From Candidatus Propionivibrio dominans (GTDB lineage Bacteria > Pseudomonadota > Gammaproteobacteria > Burkholderiales > Rhodocyclaceae), in the NCBI GenBank assembly GCA_016709335.1, contig JADJNC010000019.1, positions 1-64,000 of the forward strand: 64,000 bases of DNA. Direction: 5' to 3'. Below, in pieces: positions 23,146 through 32,856 of the stretch. The notes beneath the pieces are model-generated. The model was given only the letters and a program-made list of their open reading frames with translations, was not told where the DNA came from and searched no databases. The translations under genes and the position numbers were made by a program. Within the stretch, counting starts at the first letter, position 1; each line of letters starts with the position of its first letter.

Positions 23146-24357
23146 ATGCTGAAACTGCCGATCTATCTCGATTATTCTGCAACCACGCCGGTTGATCCGC
23201 GCGTTGCGGAAAAGATGATCCCCTATCTAGTCGAAAAATTCGGCAATCCGGCGTCGCGTTCGCATTCCTTCGGTTGGGAGGCTGAAGCTGCGGTGGAAGA
23301 AGCGCGTGACGAAGTCGCGAAGCTGGTCAATGCCGACCCCAAGGAAATCGTCTGGACTTCGGGCGCCACCGAGTCGAATAACCTGGCGATCAAGGGGGCT
23401 GCACACTTTTACTCGGGTAAAGGCAAGCATGTCATCACCGTCAAGACCGAGCACAAGGCGGTACTCGATACCTGCCGCGAACTTGAGCGCGAAGGTTTTG
23501 AAGTGAGCTACCTTGATGTCAGGGACGACGGACTGCTCGATCTCGATGTATTCAGGGCCGCGCTGCGCCCGGATACCATTCTGGTCTCGGTGATGTTCGT
23601 CAACAACGAAATCGGTGTCATCCAGCCGATTGCCGAAATCGGCGAGATCTGTCGTGGAAAAGGCATTATTTTTCACGTTGATGCGGCGCAGGCGACGGGC
23701 AAGGTGCTGATCGATCTGGCAACGCTCAAGGTTGATCTGATGAGTTTCTGTGCGCACAAGACTTACGGCCCGAAAGGTATCGGCGCACTCTATATACGTC
23801 GCAAGCCTCGCGTCCGTCTGGAGGCGCAGATGCACGGTGGCGGCCATGAACGCGGTTTCCGCTCGGGCACTCTGGCGACGCACCAGATCGTCGGCATGGG
23901 CGAGGCTTTCCGACTGGCGCGTGAGGAGATGGGTGTCGAGAACGAACGGGTCCGCATGTTGCGTGATCGACTGCTCAAGGGCTTGTCCGATATCGATCAG
24001 GTATTTATCAACGGTGACATGGAGCAGCGCGTTCCGCATAACCTGAATATCAGCTTTGCCTACATCGAAGGCGAGTCGATGCTGATGGCGATCAAGGATC
24101 TCGCCGTATCGTCAGGCTCGGCCTGTACTTCGGCCTCGCTCGAACCGTCCTACGTGCTGCGTGCGCTGGGCCGCGAGGATGAACTGGCGCACAGCTCGAT
24201 CCGCTTCACCCTCGGTCGTTTCACCACCTTGGAAGAGATCGACTATGCCATCAAATTGTTGCACGAGAAGATCGGCAAGCTACGCGAACTTTCACCGCTG
24301 TGGGAGATGGTGCAGGAAGGCGTCGATCTGAGCACGGTTCAGTGGGCAGCGCATTAA
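23146..24357 (+). CDS. iscS: Cysteine desulfurase IscS
   Basis: At 403 residues this matches group I IscS. It starts [20 protein letters not shown], has the PLP Lys in [10 protein letters not shown] and the mobile-loop catalytic Cys in [16 protein letters not shown], and ends in the IscS-type [12 protein letters not shown]. It strips sulfur from cysteine and passes it to IscU and other acceptors such as TusA and ThiI. CGGAGCG precedes the start. Confidence 0.98.
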   Translation: MLKLPIYLDYSATTPVDPRVAEKMIPYLVEKFGNPASRSHSFGWEAEAAVEEARDEVAKLVNADPKEIVWTSGATESNNLAIKGAAHFYSGKGKHVITVKTEHKAVLDTCRELEREGFEVSYLDVRDDGLLDLDVFRAALRPDTILVSVMFVNNEIGVIQPIAEIGEICRGKGIIFHVDAAQATGKVLIDLATLKVDLMSFCAHKTYGPKGIGALYIRRKPRVRLEAQMHGGGHERGFRSGTLATHQIVGMGEAFRLAREEMGVENERVRMLRDRLLKGLSDIDQVFINGDMEQRVPHNLNISFAYIEGESMLMAIKDLAVSSGSACTSASLEPSYVLRALGREDELAHSSIRFTLGRFTTLEEIDYAIKLLHEKIGKLRELSPLWEMVQEGVDLSTVQWAAH

Positions 24358-24361
24358 TTCG

Positions 24362-24436
24362 GTGAGGAGTGAGGAGTGAGGCGTGAGGGGTGAAGCCCGT
24401 CTGATCTTCTTCTGACTTCTGACTCTTGACTTTTTT
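24362..24436. repeat. GTGAGGAGTGAGG-type intergenic repeat between iscS and iscU
   Basis: The iscS-iscU gap is filled by a G-rich run (GTGAGGAGTGAGGAGTGAGG) followed by a pyrimidine-rich run (TCTGACTTCTGACTCTTGAC), approximately complementary on folding. It resembles the element at 13005-13078. The ribosome binding site AGGAGG of iscU follows directly. Confidence 0.55.
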
Positions 24437-24451
24437 CACAGGAGGTTTGAA

Positions 24452-24835
24452 ATGGCATACAGCATAAAGGTTCTGGATCACTACGAAAACCCGCGCAACG
24501 TGGGTTCCTTCGGCAAGGAAGAGGAAGGCGTGGCAACCGGCATGGTCGGCGCGCCGGCCTGCGGTGACGTGATGAAACTGCAGATCAAGGTCGGCAGGGA
24601 CGGTATCATTGAGGATGCCAAGTTCAAGACCTACGGCTGTGGTTCGGCCATTGCCTCGTCTTCGCTGGTCACCGAGTGGGTCAAGGGCAAGAGCATCGAT
24701 CAGGCGCTGGGCATCAAGAATACCCAGATTGCCGAAGAACTGGCATTGCCGCCGGTAAAGATTCACTGCTCGATTCTTGCCGAAGACGCGATCAAGGCGG
24801 CAGTGGCCGATTACAAAAAGAAGCACGCTGCATAA
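24452..24835 (+). CDS. iscU: Fe-S cluster scaffold IscU
   Basis: The 127-residue scaffold has all three cysteines (GAPACGD, TYGCGSAIASS, KIHCSILAEDA) plus the conserved Asp and His ligands, and the LPPVK motif bound by HscA. It assembles [2Fe-2S] clusters with IscS sulfur and hands them on through HscB/HscA. AGGAGG precedes the ATG. Confidence 0.98.
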   Translation: MAYSIKVLDHYENPRNVGSFGKEEEGVATGMVGAPACGDVMKLQIKVGRDGIIEDAKFKTYGCGSAIASSSLVTEWVKGKSIDQALGIKNTQIAEELALPPVKIHCSILAEDAIKAAVADYKKKHAA

Positions 24836-24865
24836 AGACAATTACGAAATAGAAGGAGGTTTTCA

Positions 24866-25189
24866 ATGGCGGTTACGCTTTCCGAAAAAGCGGCGAAACA
24901 CGTTGCCAGTTATCTGGTCAAGCGCGGCAAGGGAATTGGTCTGCGCCTTGGCGTGCGCACCAGCGGATGCTCGGGCGTGGCCTACAAGCTCGAGTTTGCC
25001 GATGTGGCCGATCCTGATGACATCGAATTCGAGTCACATGGCGTCAAGGTGCTGATTGATGCCAAAAGCCTGCCTTATCTTGATGGCACTGAACTCGACT
25101 ACACGCGAGAGGGTTTGAGCGAGGGTTTCAAGTTCAATAATCCCAACGTCAAGGACGCCTGCGGTTGCGGGGAAAGTTTTAACGTTTGA
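24866..25189 (+). CDS. iscA: A-type Fe-S carrier IscA
   Basis: The 107-residue protein has the A-type carrier cysteines, one in [10 protein letters not shown] and two in the C-terminal ACGCGESF. It carries Fe-S clusters or iron to target proteins. AAGGAGG precedes the start. A GGGGGC / CCCCCC hairpin lies just after the stop (25198-25218) without a T run; it may slow transcription before hscB. Confidence 0.97.
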   Translation: MAVTLSEKAAKHVASYLVKRGKGIGLRLGVRTSGCSGVAYKLEFADVADPDDIEFESHGVKVLIDAKSLPYLDGTELDYTREGLSEGFKFNNPNVKDACGCGESFNV

Positions 25190-25328
25190 TGGCGCTCGGG
25201 GGCATTTTCCCCCCGGGCTTGCCGTACTGATCGTATTGACTCGCAGGGATTTCCTTCGAGCTTCTCCGTCCAGGGTGCAGCGCCCCGGTTTAACTTGAGG
25301 TATGTGCGGGAAGACCGCCACTATCCGA

Positions 25329-25856
25329 ATGAATTTCAACGACGACCACTATGCTCTGTTCGAACTGCGGCGAAGCTTCCAGCTCGATGTTTCATTGCTT
25401 GACAGGCGCTATCGCGAGATTCAGGCGCAGGTTCATCCTGACAAGTTCGCGCAGGCCGGCGACGCCGACCGGCGTCTCTCCTTGCAGTGGGCAACGCGCG
25501 TCAATGAGGCCTATCAAACGCTGAAAAAACCCTTGTCGCGGGCGCAGTATCTTTTGCGTCTTGCCGGTCAGGAGGTGGGTGCCGAGAACAATACCGCCAT
25601 GCCGGAAGACTTTCTGATGGAGCAGATGGAATGGCGTGAGGCCGTTGCCGAAGCGCGTCTTGGCCGTGAACAGGGAGAGCTGGAGCACCTGCATCTTCGT
25701 TTGAAGCAGCAGATGACCGACCGCTATGAGCAACTCGCTGTCCTGCTTGATGATCGGCACGACTATCCTGCGGCGGCTGATCTTGTTCGACGGCTGATGT
25801 TTCTCGAAAAGCTGCTGTTTGAAATTGACGAGGCCATGGCCGCACTTGAGGCGTAG
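25329..25856 (+). CDS. hscB: Fe-S co-chaperone HscB
   Basis: The 175-residue J-protein begins MNFNDDHYALFELRRSFQLD and contains the HPD motif in QVHPDKF, followed by the C-terminal three-helix IscU-binding domain. It delivers IscU to HscA and stimulates its ATPase. The start is not certain: an ATG at 25302 is in frame, but the family normally starts close to the DHYALF motif. The gap after iscA is 139 bp, long for this operon. Confidence 0.94.
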   Translation: MNFNDDHYALFELRRSFQLDVSLLDRRYREIQAQVHPDKFAQAGDADRRLSLQWATRVNEAYQTLKKPLSRAQYLLRLAGQEVGAENNTAMPEDFLMEQMEWREAVAEARLGREQGELEHLHLRLKQQMTDRYEQLAVLLDDRHDYPAAADLVRRLMFLEKLLFEIDEAMAALEA

Positions 25857-25886
25857 AGCAGTAATTAACCCAGGATCAAGGAATTC

Positions 25887-27791
25887 ATGGCACTTTTGCA
25901 GATTGCAGAACCCGGAGAGTCGGCAGCACCCCACCAGCACAAGCTTGCGGTCGGTATCGATCTTGGCACCACCAATTCTCTCGTGGCCACGGTTCGTAGC
26001 GGACTCTCGGTGGTTATCAGCGATGAGTTGGGGCGTCCGCTACTTCCTTCGGTTGTGCGCTATCACCCAGACGGCAGCAGCGAGGTGGGATATGAAGCGC
26101 AGGCCAATCAGGCACTAGACCCGCGCAATGTGATTGCTTCGGTCAAACGCTTCATGGGTCGTGGTCTCAATGACATCGCCCATCGCGAATCGATGCCTTA
26201 TGATTTCGTGGATGCTCCCGGGATGGTTCGTCTGCGCACAGTGGCGGGTGTCAAGAGTCCGGTTGAAGTTTCTGCCGACATTCTCAGAGCATTGCGCTTG
26301 CGCGCCGAAGCCGCGCTGGGTGGCCAGCTCGTCGGCGCGGTCATCACTGTTCCGGCCTATTTTGACGATGCCCAGCGCCAGGCGACCAAGGACGCTGCCA
26401 GGCTGGCCGGGCTGCCCGTTCTGCGGCTGCTCAACGAGCCGACGGCGGCGGCCATTGCCTATGGTCTGGATAACGCGGCCGAAGGGGTTTATGCCGTCTA
26501 TGACCTGGGCGGCGGAACTTTCGATATCTCGATTCTGAATCTGTCCAGGGGTGTTTTCGAGGTCATGGCTACCGGCGGCGACTCGGCGCTGGGCGGTGAC
26601 GATTTCGATCAGCGTATCTTCTGCTGGATTATCGAAGCCGCCAAACTCAAGCCCCTGTCCATCGAGGATGCCCGCCTGCTCCTGACACGTGCCCGCGAAG
26701 CCAAGGAGTACCTGACGCCGCATGGCGTTGCACCGATCAGCGCGCGGCTGAACAGTGGCGAGGTGGTCGATCTCAAACTGACCACCGAAATCTTTACCGA
26801 GATCTCACAAACGCTGGTCGCCAAGACGATTCAACCGGTCAAGAAGGCGCTACGCGATGCCGGATTGTCTGTCTCCGACATCAAGGGTGTGGTCATGGTC
26901 GGCGGGGCTACGCGCATGCCGCAGGTTCAGCGTGCCGTCGGTGAGTTCTTCAGGCAGGTACCGCTGAACAACCTCGATCCGGACAAGGTGGTCGCCCTTG
27001 GCGCGGCAACACAGGCCAATCTGCTCGCCGGAAACCGTGCCGCCGGTGACGACTGGCTGCTGCTCGATGTCATCCCGCTTTCGCTCGGGCTGGAAACCAT
27101 GGGTGGCCTTGTAGAAAAAATCATACCAAGAAATTCAACGATTCCGGTTGCACGCGCACAGGAATTCACCACCTTCCGTGACGGCCAGACGGCACTGGCG
27201 GTGCATGTGGTGCAAGGCGAGCGAGAACTCATTACCGACTGCCGTTCGCTGGCGCGCTTTGAACTGCGCGGCATTCCGCCAATGGTCGCCGGTGCGGCCC
27301 GCATCCGTGTGCGCTTCCAGGTCGATGCGGACGGTTTGCTTGCCGTTTCGGCCAGCGAACTGACCTCCGGTGTTGAAGCGAGCATCACCGTCAAGCCAGC
27401 GTATGGCCTCTCTGACGACGAGATCGCCGGAATGCTCAAGGATTCCATGACCCATACCCGGGACGATGCGCTAAGGCGTGCGCTGAAGGAAGCCCAGGTT
27501 GAAGCGCAGCGCCTGATCGAAGCCGTAGTGTCGGCAATGAAGAGCGATGGCGATCTGCTCTCTGAAGAGCAACGGGTGAAACTAGAGTCTTGCATCGCCC
27601 GCTTGCAGACGACGGCACTTGGCGATAACCGCCGGCATATCACGCTGGCCATGGACGATCTTGAGGCCGAGACCAAGGATTTTGCTGCACGGCGCATGAA
27701 CAGATCGATCCACAACGCATTTGCCGGAAGAAGCATCAACGATCTTGAGGGAGGCCAGGATTCTTCGAAGAGCCTGGGAGAACCCGCATGA
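25887..27791 (+). CDS. hscA: Fe-S specialised Hsp70 chaperone HscA
   Basis: The 634-residue Hsp70 carries the ATPase signatures [27 protein letters not shown] and [13 protein letters not shown], then a substrate domain. It binds LPPVK of IscU and drives cluster transfer. The start, [12 protein letters not shown], matches HscA families; AGGATCAAGGA precedes it. Its stop overlaps fdx by ATGA. Confidence 0.98.
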   Translation: MALLQIAEPGESAAPHQHKLAVGIDLGTTNSLVATVRSGLSVVISDELGRPLLPSVVRYHPDGSSEVGYEAQANQALDPRNVIASVKRFMGRGLNDIAHRESMPYDFVDAPGMVRLRTVAGVKSPVEVSADILRALRLRAEAALGGQLVGAVITVPAYFDDAQRQATKDAARLAGLPVLRLLNEPTAAAIAYGLDNAAEGVYAVYDLGGGTFDISILNLSRGVFEVMATGGDSALGGDDFDQRIFCWIIEAAKLKPLSIEDARLLLTRAREAKEYLTPHGVAPISARLNSGEVVDLKLTTEIFTEISQTLVAKTIQPVKKALRDAGLSVSDIKGVVMVGGATRMPQVQRAVGEFFRQVPLNNLDPDKVVALGAATQANLLAGNRAAGDDWLLLDVIPLSLGLETMGGLVEKIIPRNSTIPVARAQEFTTFRDGQTALAVHVVQGERELITDCRSLARFELRGIPPMVAGAARIRVRFQVDADGLLAVSASELTSGVEASITVKPAYGLSDDEIAGMLKDSMTHTRDDALRRALKEAQVEAQRLIEAVVSAMKSDGDLLSEEQRVKLESCIARLQTTALGDNRRHITLAMDDLEAETKDFAARRMNRSIHNAFAGRSINDLEGGQDSSKSLGEPA

Positions 27792-28129
27792 CACAAATCA
27801 TCGTTCTGCCGCATGTCGAGCTTTGCCCGGAGGGTGCGGTGATCGAGGCCAGGGCAGGGGAATCCGTCTGCCAGAATCTGCTCGAAAACGGCATTGCCAT
27901 CGAGCATGCCTGCGAAATGTCCTGCGCCTGTACCACCTGCCACGTCATCGTTCGCGAGGGTTTTAACGCGCTTGAACCCTCCGAGGAACTCGAGGACGAT
28001 CTGCTCGACAGAGCCTGGGGACTGGAACCGAATTCCCGCCTGTCGTGTCAGACCATGGTCAATGAAACCCCCCTGGTGATCGAGATTCCGCGTTACTCGA
28101 TCAACATGACCAGGGAAGGTAAGCACTAG
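27788..28129 (+). CDS. fdx: [2Fe-2S] ferredoxin, isc type
   Basis: The 113-residue adrenodoxin-type ferredoxin has its cluster ligands in [10 protein letters not shown] plus a distal Cys in RLSCQTMV. It provides electrons for Fe-S assembly. It overlaps hscA by four bases. Confidence 0.97.
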   Translation: MTQIIVLPHVELCPEGAVIEARAGESVCQNLLENGIAIEHACEMSCACTTCHVIVREGFNALEPSEELEDDLLDRAWGLEPNSRLSCQTMVNETPLVIEIPRYSINMTREGKH

Positions 28130-28140
28130 GAGATGAGGCG

Positions 28141-28335
28141 ATGAAATGGACTGATGTGAACGATCTCGCCATCGAGCTTGCCGAAGCGCATCCCGAGGTC
28201 GACCCGCTGAAGATCAATTTTGTCGATCTGATGAACTGGGTCATCGCCTTGCCCGACTTTGACGACGATGCCAAGCACTGCGGCGAGAAAATTCTGGAGG
28301 CGATCCAGCAAGCCTGGATTGATGAATCAACATGA
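28141..28335 (+). CDS. iscX: Fe-S assembly regulator IscX
   Basis: The 64-residue acidic protein matches IscX (MKWTDVNDLAIELAEAHPEVDP, then NWVIALPDFDDD), which binds IscS and modulates its activity with iron. GGAGATGAGG lies upstream. Its stop overlaps the next start. Confidence 0.96.
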   Translation: MKWTDVNDLAIELAEAHPEVDPLKINFVDLMNWVIALPDFDDDAKHCGEKILEAIQQAWIDEST

Positions 28336-28721
28336 AGCCTGAAGAGTTCGGAGGTATTCAGCGCAATGTTCTTGGCGGGCCGCTCGGTCGATGCAGTGAC
28401 AAACCGCTGACCGGTTTTTTCCGTGACGGCTGCTGTAATACGAGCGAGGAAGATTTTGGCAGTCACACCCTCTGTGTGGTGCTGACCGATGAATTTCTTG
28501 AATTCTCCAGGGCACGCGGCAACGATCTGTCAACTCCCCGCCCCGAGTACGACTTCCCCGGCCTGCATGCCGGCGAACGCTGGTGCCTCTGCGCCGCTCG
28601 CTGGCGGGAAGCCTTGCATTTCGGAAAGGCTCCGCGGGTCGTGCTCACTGCCTGTAATGAAGCGTCACTGGAGATCGTCAGCCTGGACGATCTGAAGCAT
28701 TACGCGATTGATCTGAACTGA
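28332..28721 (+). CDS. DUF2237 family protein
   Basis: The 129-residue protein matches the DUF2237 pattern: NVLGGPLGRCS near the start, GFFRDGCCNT, HTLCVVLTDEFLEFS, and PGLHAGERWCLCAARW. It is rich in cysteines (six or more). The family has no established function. Translational coupling with iscX (ATGA) places it in the isc transcript, hinting at an Fe-S or sulfur-related role; that is inference only. Confidence 0.85.
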   Translation: MKPEEFGGIQRNVLGGPLGRCSDKPLTGFFRDGCCNTSEEDFGSHTLCVVLTDEFLEFSRARGNDLSTPRPEYDFPGLHAGERWCLCAARWREALHFGKAPRVVLTACNEASLEIVSLDDLKHYAIDLN

Positions 28722-28841
28722 ATCTCGTGTGTCAATGCCGGGTCGGGCGGGCAAGTCCGCCAGACAGAGCAGAGCCATTGATCAGGGGTAGATAACTCAG
28801 GCACAGTCAGATAAGGGCGTTGCGCAATCCGCTCGAACCCT

Positions 28842-28870
28842 CTTGAAATCTTTGCGGGGCTACCCCATAT
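28842..28870 (+). promoter_or_regulatory. Sigma-32 (heat-shock) promoter of hsp20
   Basis: CTTGAAA (28842-28848) and CCCCATAT (28863-28870) with a 14-base spacer match the RpoH consensus closely. It lies 45 bases upstream of the small heat-shock protein start. The preceding gap (28722-28841) otherwise shows only a short GGCGG/CCGCC hairpin. Confidence 0.88.
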
Positions 28871-28914
28871 GGCCGGCATACGGGGATCCCCCGGATTTTT
28901 TAGAGGAAAATGAA

Positions 28915-29337
28915 ATGGCTAATATTTTGCGTTATAGCCCCGGAGATGATGCGTTTGACGATCTCTTTCGCGGCTTTTTTATGCGTCCGGTACGTTTTGA
29001 AGGGCAGCAGGAAGTCCAGATCAAGGTTGAAGTCAGTGAAGACGACAAGGCTTACACCGTTCATGCCGAAATTCCCGGTGTGAAGAAAGAGGACATCCAT
29101 GTAGCGGTCGAAGGCAACCAGGTTTCGATCAGCGCCGAAGTCAAGAACGAAAAGGAAGTGAAGGAAGGAAGCAAGGTGCTGCGTAGTGAACGCTACTACG
29201 GCAGGGTGTCACGTTCGTTCGCGCTGGGACAGGATGTCGATGATACAGCGGTCACGGCGAAGTACATCAACGGTTTGCTGGAGTTGCATTTGCCCAAACG
29301 CGCTGTCGCGAGAACCAAGCAAATTACCATCCAGTAG
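28915..29337 (+). CDS. Small heat-shock protein, Hsp20 family
   Basis: The 140-residue protein has an alpha-crystallin domain (about 35-135) with YTVHAEIPGVKKEDIHVAVE and the GLLELHLPKR end motif. Hsp20 proteins form oligomers that hold unfolding proteins for refolding. ATG 28915 has AGAGGAAAA upstream; the codons upstream of it overlap the sigma-32 promoter and are not coding. Confidence 0.93.
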   Translation: MANILRYSPGDDAFDDLFRGFFMRPVRFEGQQEVQIKVEVSEDDKAYTVHAEIPGVKKEDIHVAVEGNQVSISAEVKNEKEVKEGSKVLRSERYYGRVSRSFALGQDVDDTAVTAKYINGLLELHLPKRAVARTKQITIQ

Positions 29338-29377
29338 GCGGAAATCAGTACTTTGCGATGTAGACCGGACGGCGCCG

Positions 29378-31561
29378 TCAATCGAGTATCAGGCGTCGTC
29401 CGTCTCTGACCATACGTTCAAATTCATCAGCGGCGATCGGTGGGCTGAACAGATAGCCTTGCAACTGGTCACATCCCAATCCGCGCAGGAAGTTCATTTG
29501 AGCCTGGGTTTCAACACCTTCGGCGACGATTTCCTGGCGCAGTTGTTTGCCCATGGTGACAATGGCCTGGGCGATGGCACAGTCATTCTCGTCGTCAGGA
29601 ACGCCGATCACAAAGCTGCGGTCGATTTTCAGCGTGGTAATCGGGAACTTTTTCAGGTAGGCAAGGCTGGAGTAACCGGTGCCAAAATCGTCCAGCGAAA
29701 GATTGAATCCCAACGCTACCAGTTCGTTCATGATCGGAATGACTTTTTCCGGCCCGCGCACCAGCAGGCTTTCGGTGATCTCCAGTTTAAGCAATTCACA
29801 AGGTAAGTGATGGTGCGCTATCGTTGCTTGCAGACGTTCCGGAAGTTGATTGTCAAACTGACGCGCAGAAATGTTAACGGCAATCGGAAGCGGTTCGAGC
29901 CCGACATCCTGCCAGATTCGGATCTGGCGGCAAGCCTCGTCGAGTATCCAGCTTCCCAGTTCCAGGATCAGGCCGGTTTCTTCAGCCAGCGGAACAAATT
30001 TGTCCGGCGGGATCAAGCCATGTTCGGGGTGATACCAGCGAATGAGCGCTTCGGCGCCAACGATTCGACCGCTGCGCAGACTGACTTTGGGCTGATAGTG
30101 CAACATCAGTTGATTACCGCTCAGTGCCTGGCGTAATTCGCCTTCGAGTTGCCATTGCTCTTTGGCGCGAAGGTTCATTTCCGGGCTGTAATACAGGAAG
30201 CCGTTTTCGTTGTTCCGCTGCACGCGCTGCATTGCAATATCGGCATAGCGTTGCAAGGCACCTGCATTGAGGCCGTCTTCAGGGTAGATCGCTATGCCGA
30301 TGCTGGCACCGATATGCAGGGCATGCGACCCGATCACGAAGGGGCTTTCGAGACAGGCCAGCAGTTTTTTTGCCACGAGGCCACTGTGCTCACGTTTCTG
30401 GATGCTGGACAGAGCCACGACAAATTCATCGGCGCCGATTCTGGCCAGTATGTCTTCCTGGCGCAGCACATTCCGCATACGCTGCCCAACCTGGCGCAAC
30501 AAGGCATCGCCGACTTCATGGCCGAGTGAGTCGTTGACCGAATTGAACCGGTTCAGGTCGATGACCAGCAGGGCGCAATGATCCTTGTTACGGTGTGCGA
30601 CAGCCAGCGCCTGTTCGACAAGCTGGTGGAACAAGGTGCGATTGGGCAGGCCGGTCAGACTATCGAAATTGACGATTTGCTGCATGCGTTCTTCGACGGC
30701 GCGTAGGGCGCTGATATCGGAGAACATCGAGAAGGCATGCGAGACAAGACCATCGGCGTTGCGCGCGACACCGATGGAGACCGATTGCGGAAACAGGTCG
30801 CCATTCTTTCGTCGTCCGATGATTTCACCCTGCCAAACATCGGCACCGTGCATTGCGGCAAGCACTTTTTCCCTCAAATCGGTGCCATGAACGCCGGAAT
30901 TCAGCAAATCAGTCGTCTCGCCGATAGCTTCTCCTGCTGAATAGCCGGTAATGCGGGAGAATGCAGGGTTAACCGAGACAATACGCTCGCTGGCATCTGT
31001 AATGAGAATGCCTGCTTCGCTATCCTCGATGATTTTTGCATACAGGCGGTGCTTTTCCTCGGTCGAAAGTCGGTCGGGAATTTCCGATAGATGTGCCTCC
31101 ATGGCGACCGCTTCGTTGTTGTCGTCAAGAATATGCTGCAAGGTCATATTGGCGCGAAAAGTCTCCCCGGATTTCTTGCGGCGCCGAACTTCCATCAAGG
31201 GGCTGCCGTGGTCGAGGAACAATTCGAATATTTTGCTGATGTGCGCATCGGGCTCTTCGGCGTAGAGAAACAGGATATGCTGGCCAATCGCCTCGTCAGG
31301 TGTATATCCGAACAGCATCTCCGCTCCCCGGTTCCAGCCAGTCAGATAACCATGCATATCCATCGTGATGACCGGCTCATGCTGCCATCGATCAAGGTCC
31401 GCTGCAGGTGGTGCTGTTTCTGTTGTTGTTTCGGGTCTGTCAGTTTCCAGCGAGCGCAGTGCCTGCTGCAATTCAATGAGTTTCCGCGAAAGATCCTCGC
31501 CGCCCAGATGGTGTGCCTGAGCACAAAGATCAAGGCAGCGTTGAATGTGCGAATCAGGCAT
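29378..31561 (-). CDS. PAS-PAS-GGDEF-EAL cyclic-di-GMP protein
   Basis: The 727-residue protein has two PAS domains (about 58-165 and 170-290), a GGDEF domain (about 300-460) and an EAL domain (about 475-720). The GGDEF motif is GADEF, but the RxxD site (RQED) is kept. EALIR, DDFGTG, TLKID and EGVET are intact, so the protein is most likely a cyclic-di-GMP phosphodiesterase with a regulatory or weak cyclase half. No membrane segment is seen, so sensing is cytoplasmic. It starts inside the stop region of the HDOD gene (8-base overlap), with AGGA upstream, suggesting a coupled pair. Confidence 0.92.
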   Translation of the reverse strand: MPDSHIQRCLDLCAQAHHLGGEDLSRKLIELQQALRSLETDRPETTTETAPPAADLDRWQHEPVITMDMHGYLTGWNRGAEMLFGYTPDEAIGQHILFLYAEEPDAHISKIFELFLDHGSPLMEVRRRKKSGETFRANMTLQHILDDNNEAVAMEAHLSEIPDRLSTEEKHRLYAKIIEDSEAGILITDASERIVSVNPAFSRITGYSAGEAIGETTDLLNSGVHGTDLREKVLAAMHGADVWQGEIIGRRKNGDLFPQSVSIGVARNADGLVSHAFSMFSDISALRAVEERMQQIVNFDSLTGLPNRTLFHQLVEQALAVAHRNKDHCALLVIDLNRFNSVNDSLGHEVGDALLRQVGQRMRNVLRQEDILARIGADEFVVALSSIQKREHSGLVAKKLLACLESPFVIGSHALHIGASIGIAIYPEDGLNAGALQRYADIAMQRVQRNNENGFLYYSPEMNLRAKEQWQLEGELRQALSGNQLMLHYQPKVSLRSGRIVGAEALIRWYHPEHGLIPPDKFVPLAEETGLILELGSWILDEACRQIRIWQDVGLEPLPIAVNISARQFDNQLPERLQATIAHHHLPCELLKLEITESLLVRGPEKVIPIMNELVALGFNLSLDDFGTGYSSLAYLKKFPITTLKIDRSFVIGVPDDENDCAIAQAIVTMGKQLRQEIVAEGVETQAQMNFLRGLGCDQLQGYLFSPPIAADEFERMVRDGRRLILD

Positions 31562-32546
31562 GAACAGCATCCTGCTGGTCGTGGATGACTCCCAGCATCC
31601 ACCGACAGGCATCGAGACTGAGCAGGTTGTAGTCGGCTATCGACAGGTTCAAGCCGCCCAGCAGATCAATCAGCCGGGTTTCATCAGCGCATTCCGAGCA
31701 TTCGACGGCCTGCAGCAGGCCCCCCAACTCGCCTTCATGGTGCAGCACTGCGCTGGCCAGCGATTCGTTAAGGTGCAGCGGCTTCAGAATCCCGGCCAAA
31801 GGTGAACCAAACAAAATTCCAAGCAGCGAGAACATGCCGGCCATGAATGCATGGTCCTGTTTCGAGCGATCAAGGCCGCCGGCTTTGGCCAGTAATTCCA
31901 TGGTACGGGCGCGCACGGCCACCCGCGCCAGCAACATGGCGGAACGATAATCGTCACGGCTCGCTGCGAACAGCATCAGGTTCAGCCAGCGCTTCAATTG
32001 TTGGCGTCCAAGAATCAGGATCGCCTGCGCGAAGCTCGAAATAGTCCTGCCTACACCCACACCCAGCGAATTGACAAGACGTAGAAGATGGTAAGCCAGC
32101 ACCGGATCCTGCCGGAAAATAGCCTCGATCTCACAGGTATCGGCATCCGTCGCTACCAGTTGCAGGAGCTTGAGCGACAGTGATCGTGAGGCGGCCTGAC
32201 TTCCCGACCTGGTAGCCGGCGGGGCAAAATACCAGTCACCGCTCAGCCAGCGAGCCGCAGGTGGTAGTACGGGCTTTGTCTGCTCGCTGGAAAAATGAGT
32301 CATCTCTCCCGGTAACATCCTGCACCCCGCATCCAGCAAAGTCTCCAGCAACTCAGGGGGCAAGCGCCTGGCGAGATCATCGCCAACAAGGCAGGGGAAT
32401 GCGCTTGCAAGGGCGGTAAAACTGTCTTCCGCAAACAGCTGCTGCAGTGCGTTCATGTCGCCTGCGCCAACATCGAGCTCTAGGCCACCCGGATTCAGCT
32501 TTGTATCAGCCAGAAGTTTCATGAATAACAACGGCGGTAGGCTCAT
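31554..32546 (-). CDS. HDOD-domain signalling protein
   Basis: The 330-residue protein has a C-terminal HDOD domain (about 135-325; LLQLVATDADTCEIEAIFRQ, then DPVLAYHLLRLVNSLG, and ILILGRQQLKRWLNLML). The N-terminal 130 residues (PGGLELDVGAGDMNALQQLF ... RWLSGDWYFAPP) look like a shrunken, non-catalytic EAL domain, as in YuxH/CdgJ-type proteins. HDOD proteins act in signalling by protein contact. ATG 32546 has GAGG upstream. It overlaps the downstream PAS-GGDEF-EAL gene, so the two are probably translated together. Confidence 0.85.
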   Translation of the reverse strand: MSLPPLLFMKLLADTKLNPGGLELDVGAGDMNALQQLFAEDSFTALASAFPCLVGDDLARRLPPELLETLLDAGCRMLPGEMTHFSSEQTKPVLPPAARWLSGDWYFAPPATRSGSQAASRSLSLKLLQLVATDADTCEIEAIFRQDPVLAYHLLRLVNSLGVGVGRTISSFAQAILILGRQQLKRWLNLMLFAASRDDYRSAMLLARVAVRARTMELLAKAGGLDRSKQDHAFMAGMFSLLGILFGSPLAGILKPLHLNESLASAVLHHEGELGGLLQAVECSECADETRLIDLLGGLNLSIADYNLLSLDACRWMLGVIHDQQDAVHA

Positions 32547-32856
32547 GATGACCCTCGATGGACTATTTTTGAAGCAGGTGCCTTCGGCATCTGCCAATAA
32601 TTGTTCATTACTAACGGCATCAATCAACAGAACTCAAGGGTATTTATAGTTTTTTTCATCGAAGCCACCTGAGTCTCATGCCCTTGGCTTGGGTCTTTGC
32701 AACTTTTGTGCACTATTGGCATGCCCTTTTCACTCTCGATGTTTTAGAATCAAGACAGCGCACCGTGTTGTGATCAGTATTCGCGAATCGGAAGTGCCAC
32801 AGACTACGCAGGGCGACAACCCGCGGGGTAACTCACCGCTTAGCCGAGTGCAATTT

